Source: Helopsaltes ochotensis
Lineage: Eukaryota > Chordata > Aves > Passeriformes > Locustellidae
Reading direction: 5' to 3'
DNA length: 64,000 bases
NCBI GenBank assembly: GCA_013400155.1
Contig: VXBM01001904.1
Span: forward strand, 3,223 to 67,222
Of this stretch, positions 63,310-64,000 are shown in pieces. The position numbers were made by a program, and so were the translations under genes. The notes beneath the pieces were generated by a model, which was given only the letters and a program-made list of their open reading frames with translations, was not told the DNA's origin and ran no database searches. The stretch's first letter is position 1, and each line of letters starts with the position of its first letter.

Positions 63310-63417
63310 GTGCTTACAGACCAGGTGGAGGCCCAAGGAGAAAAGATCCGGGATCTGGAGTTCTGCCTGGAGGAGCACAGGGAGAAACTGAATGCCACGG
63401 AGGAGATGCTGCAGCAG
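63304..63417 (+). CDS. PPFIBP1: Liprin-beta-1, coding exon 4 (residues 120-157)
   Basis: A 114-nt, 38-codon exon, phase 0 on both sides, reading VSVLTDQVEAQGEKIRDLEF, then CLEEHREKLNATEEMLQQ. It is highly charged and heptad-patterned, part of the N-terminal coiled coil that in liprins mediates self-association. The donor is CAG|GTATTT, which is weaker than the GTAAGT motif that opens the exon itself. Skipping would remove 38 residues without a frameshift and shift the heptad register by three residues (38 = 5 x 7 + 3). Identity with known liprin-beta-1 is very high. Confidence 0.97.
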
Positions 63418-63961
63418 GTATTTCACAGCTCCATGTCTGTCTTACTGTCTTGTCTTCCTTCTGTCTTAAACTTTGGTGAGAGCAGTGCCCTTCAAGTTGT
63501 TGCAGCCCTTGATGTCTCTTAACTAAGGGGTAATTTTCTACCATATTGGCTTTAAAGTCTTTGTACTTAGTAATATCGATGCTGCTTTACACTGCAGGAA
63601 TCCAGTTCTGCTCTCCTTTGAGTCCTTCCCCACTGAACTTCAAAGAGCCTTAGATTAAAGCCTCTGGCTGGATGGGTGGATTCCCCTTACAGCTCCTTGC
63701 TGCCCAGAACGACTGTGATGACAGACAGGCTTTTTTCTTGTCCTGGCAGCCAGCCCATGATAGTGCCCCCCTGATCCCAGATGCATCCTAGGTGCCTGGA
63801 ATCTGTCAGATGGATAATAGCTGTGTCTCAGGGCTTCACATAGTGCAAGGATGAGGGTGATGCTATTCCCCATGAAGGAGACCTTTAGCTGTCAAAATAA
63901 ATTACTGTTTTCTTCCCCTTGGGTAAATAATTCCATTCTCTTCCTCTTTATCTTGAATCAG
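63418..63961 (+). other. PPFIBP1 intron between coding exons 4 and 5
   Basis: 544 nt, donor GTATTT and acceptor GAATCAG with a pyrimidine-rich tract (TTCTCTTCCTCTTTATC) about 10 nt upstream. No other feature seen. Confidence 0.92.
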
Positions 63962-64000
63962 GAGCTTTTAAGCAGAACAACCCTTGAAACTCAGAAGCTG
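63962..64000 (+). CDS. PPFIBP1: Liprin-beta-1, coding exon 5 (residues 158-170, cut by the window end)
   Basis: Phase 0 start, reading ELLSRTTLETQKL up to the window edge, continuing the coiled coil. In known liprin-beta-1 this is followed by an LMAEIS-type segment, so the frame is expected to continue directly beyond 64000. The rest of the gene, including the SAM domains, is outside. Confidence 0.93.

Noticed and set aside
49087..64000. Assignment to liprin-beta-2 (PPFIBP2) instead of liprin-beta-1
   Set aside because: The MMSDASDMLAAALEQMDG start, the SKALEYSNGIFD segment and IEWLQSQM fit liprin-beta-1. As I know liprin-beta-2, its N-terminus diverges from these after the LEQMDGIIAG stretch.
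1..64000. CRISPR arrays, operons, prokaryotic elements, tRNA or rRNA genes
   Set aside because: None seen. The sequence has spliced exons, CR1 LINEs and vertebrate-type CpG depletion, so prokaryotic systems are not expected.

Overview
The window is vertebrate nuclear DNA, most likely from a bird. The interspersed repeats that can be recognised are mainly 3' ends of CR1 LINEs (seven copies, on both strands) and one solo LTR of an avian endogenous retrovirus family. No Alu, B1 or other mammalian lineage SINEs are visible. A songbird is plausible because the LTR resembles passerine copies I know, but the order is inference. The gene content is very sparse, and most open reading frames are chance frames.

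One protein-coding gene can be identified: the 5' part of PPFIBP1 (liprin-beta-1), on the + strand. Five exons carry the first 170 codons: 49087-49150 (with about 97 nt of 5' UTR from 48990), 51040-51245, 62022-62108, 63304-63417 and 63962-64000, where the window cuts the last exon. Their phases (1, 0, 0, 0) join without a break. The predicted protein starts MMSDASDMLAAALEQMDG, as in mammalian liprin-beta-1, and runs into the N-terminal coiled coil. The first 49 kb is read as part of the first intron. The non-coding first exon and main promoter must lie upstream of the window.

Layout: 1-48989 is intron 1 sequence with CR1 copies at about 4762, 10445, 15646, 32011 and 35395, a solo LTR at 20636-21201, an old MIR-like SINE at about 26882, a 57-bp direct repeat pair near 21.5 and 22.9 kb, and a strong hairpin at 37.4 kb. 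Intron 2 (49151-51039) holds a C(T)8 repeat. Intron 3 (51246-62021) holds a CpG-dense patch followed by a candidate alternative first exon ending at 56896, which joins in frame to the third coding exon. It would give a liprin-beta-1 form lacking the first 90 residues. Introns 4 and 5 are short.

The most interesting signals concern isoform choice. They are the candidate internal promoter and exon near 56.8 kb, a 3' splice site at 63303 followed at once by a perfect 5' splice site sequence (so exon 63304-63417 could be skipped in frame by re-splicing), and a 10-bp perfect hairpin that buries the donor of the start-codon exon. I see no convincing new biological system, no CRISPR array, and no tRNA or rRNA gene.
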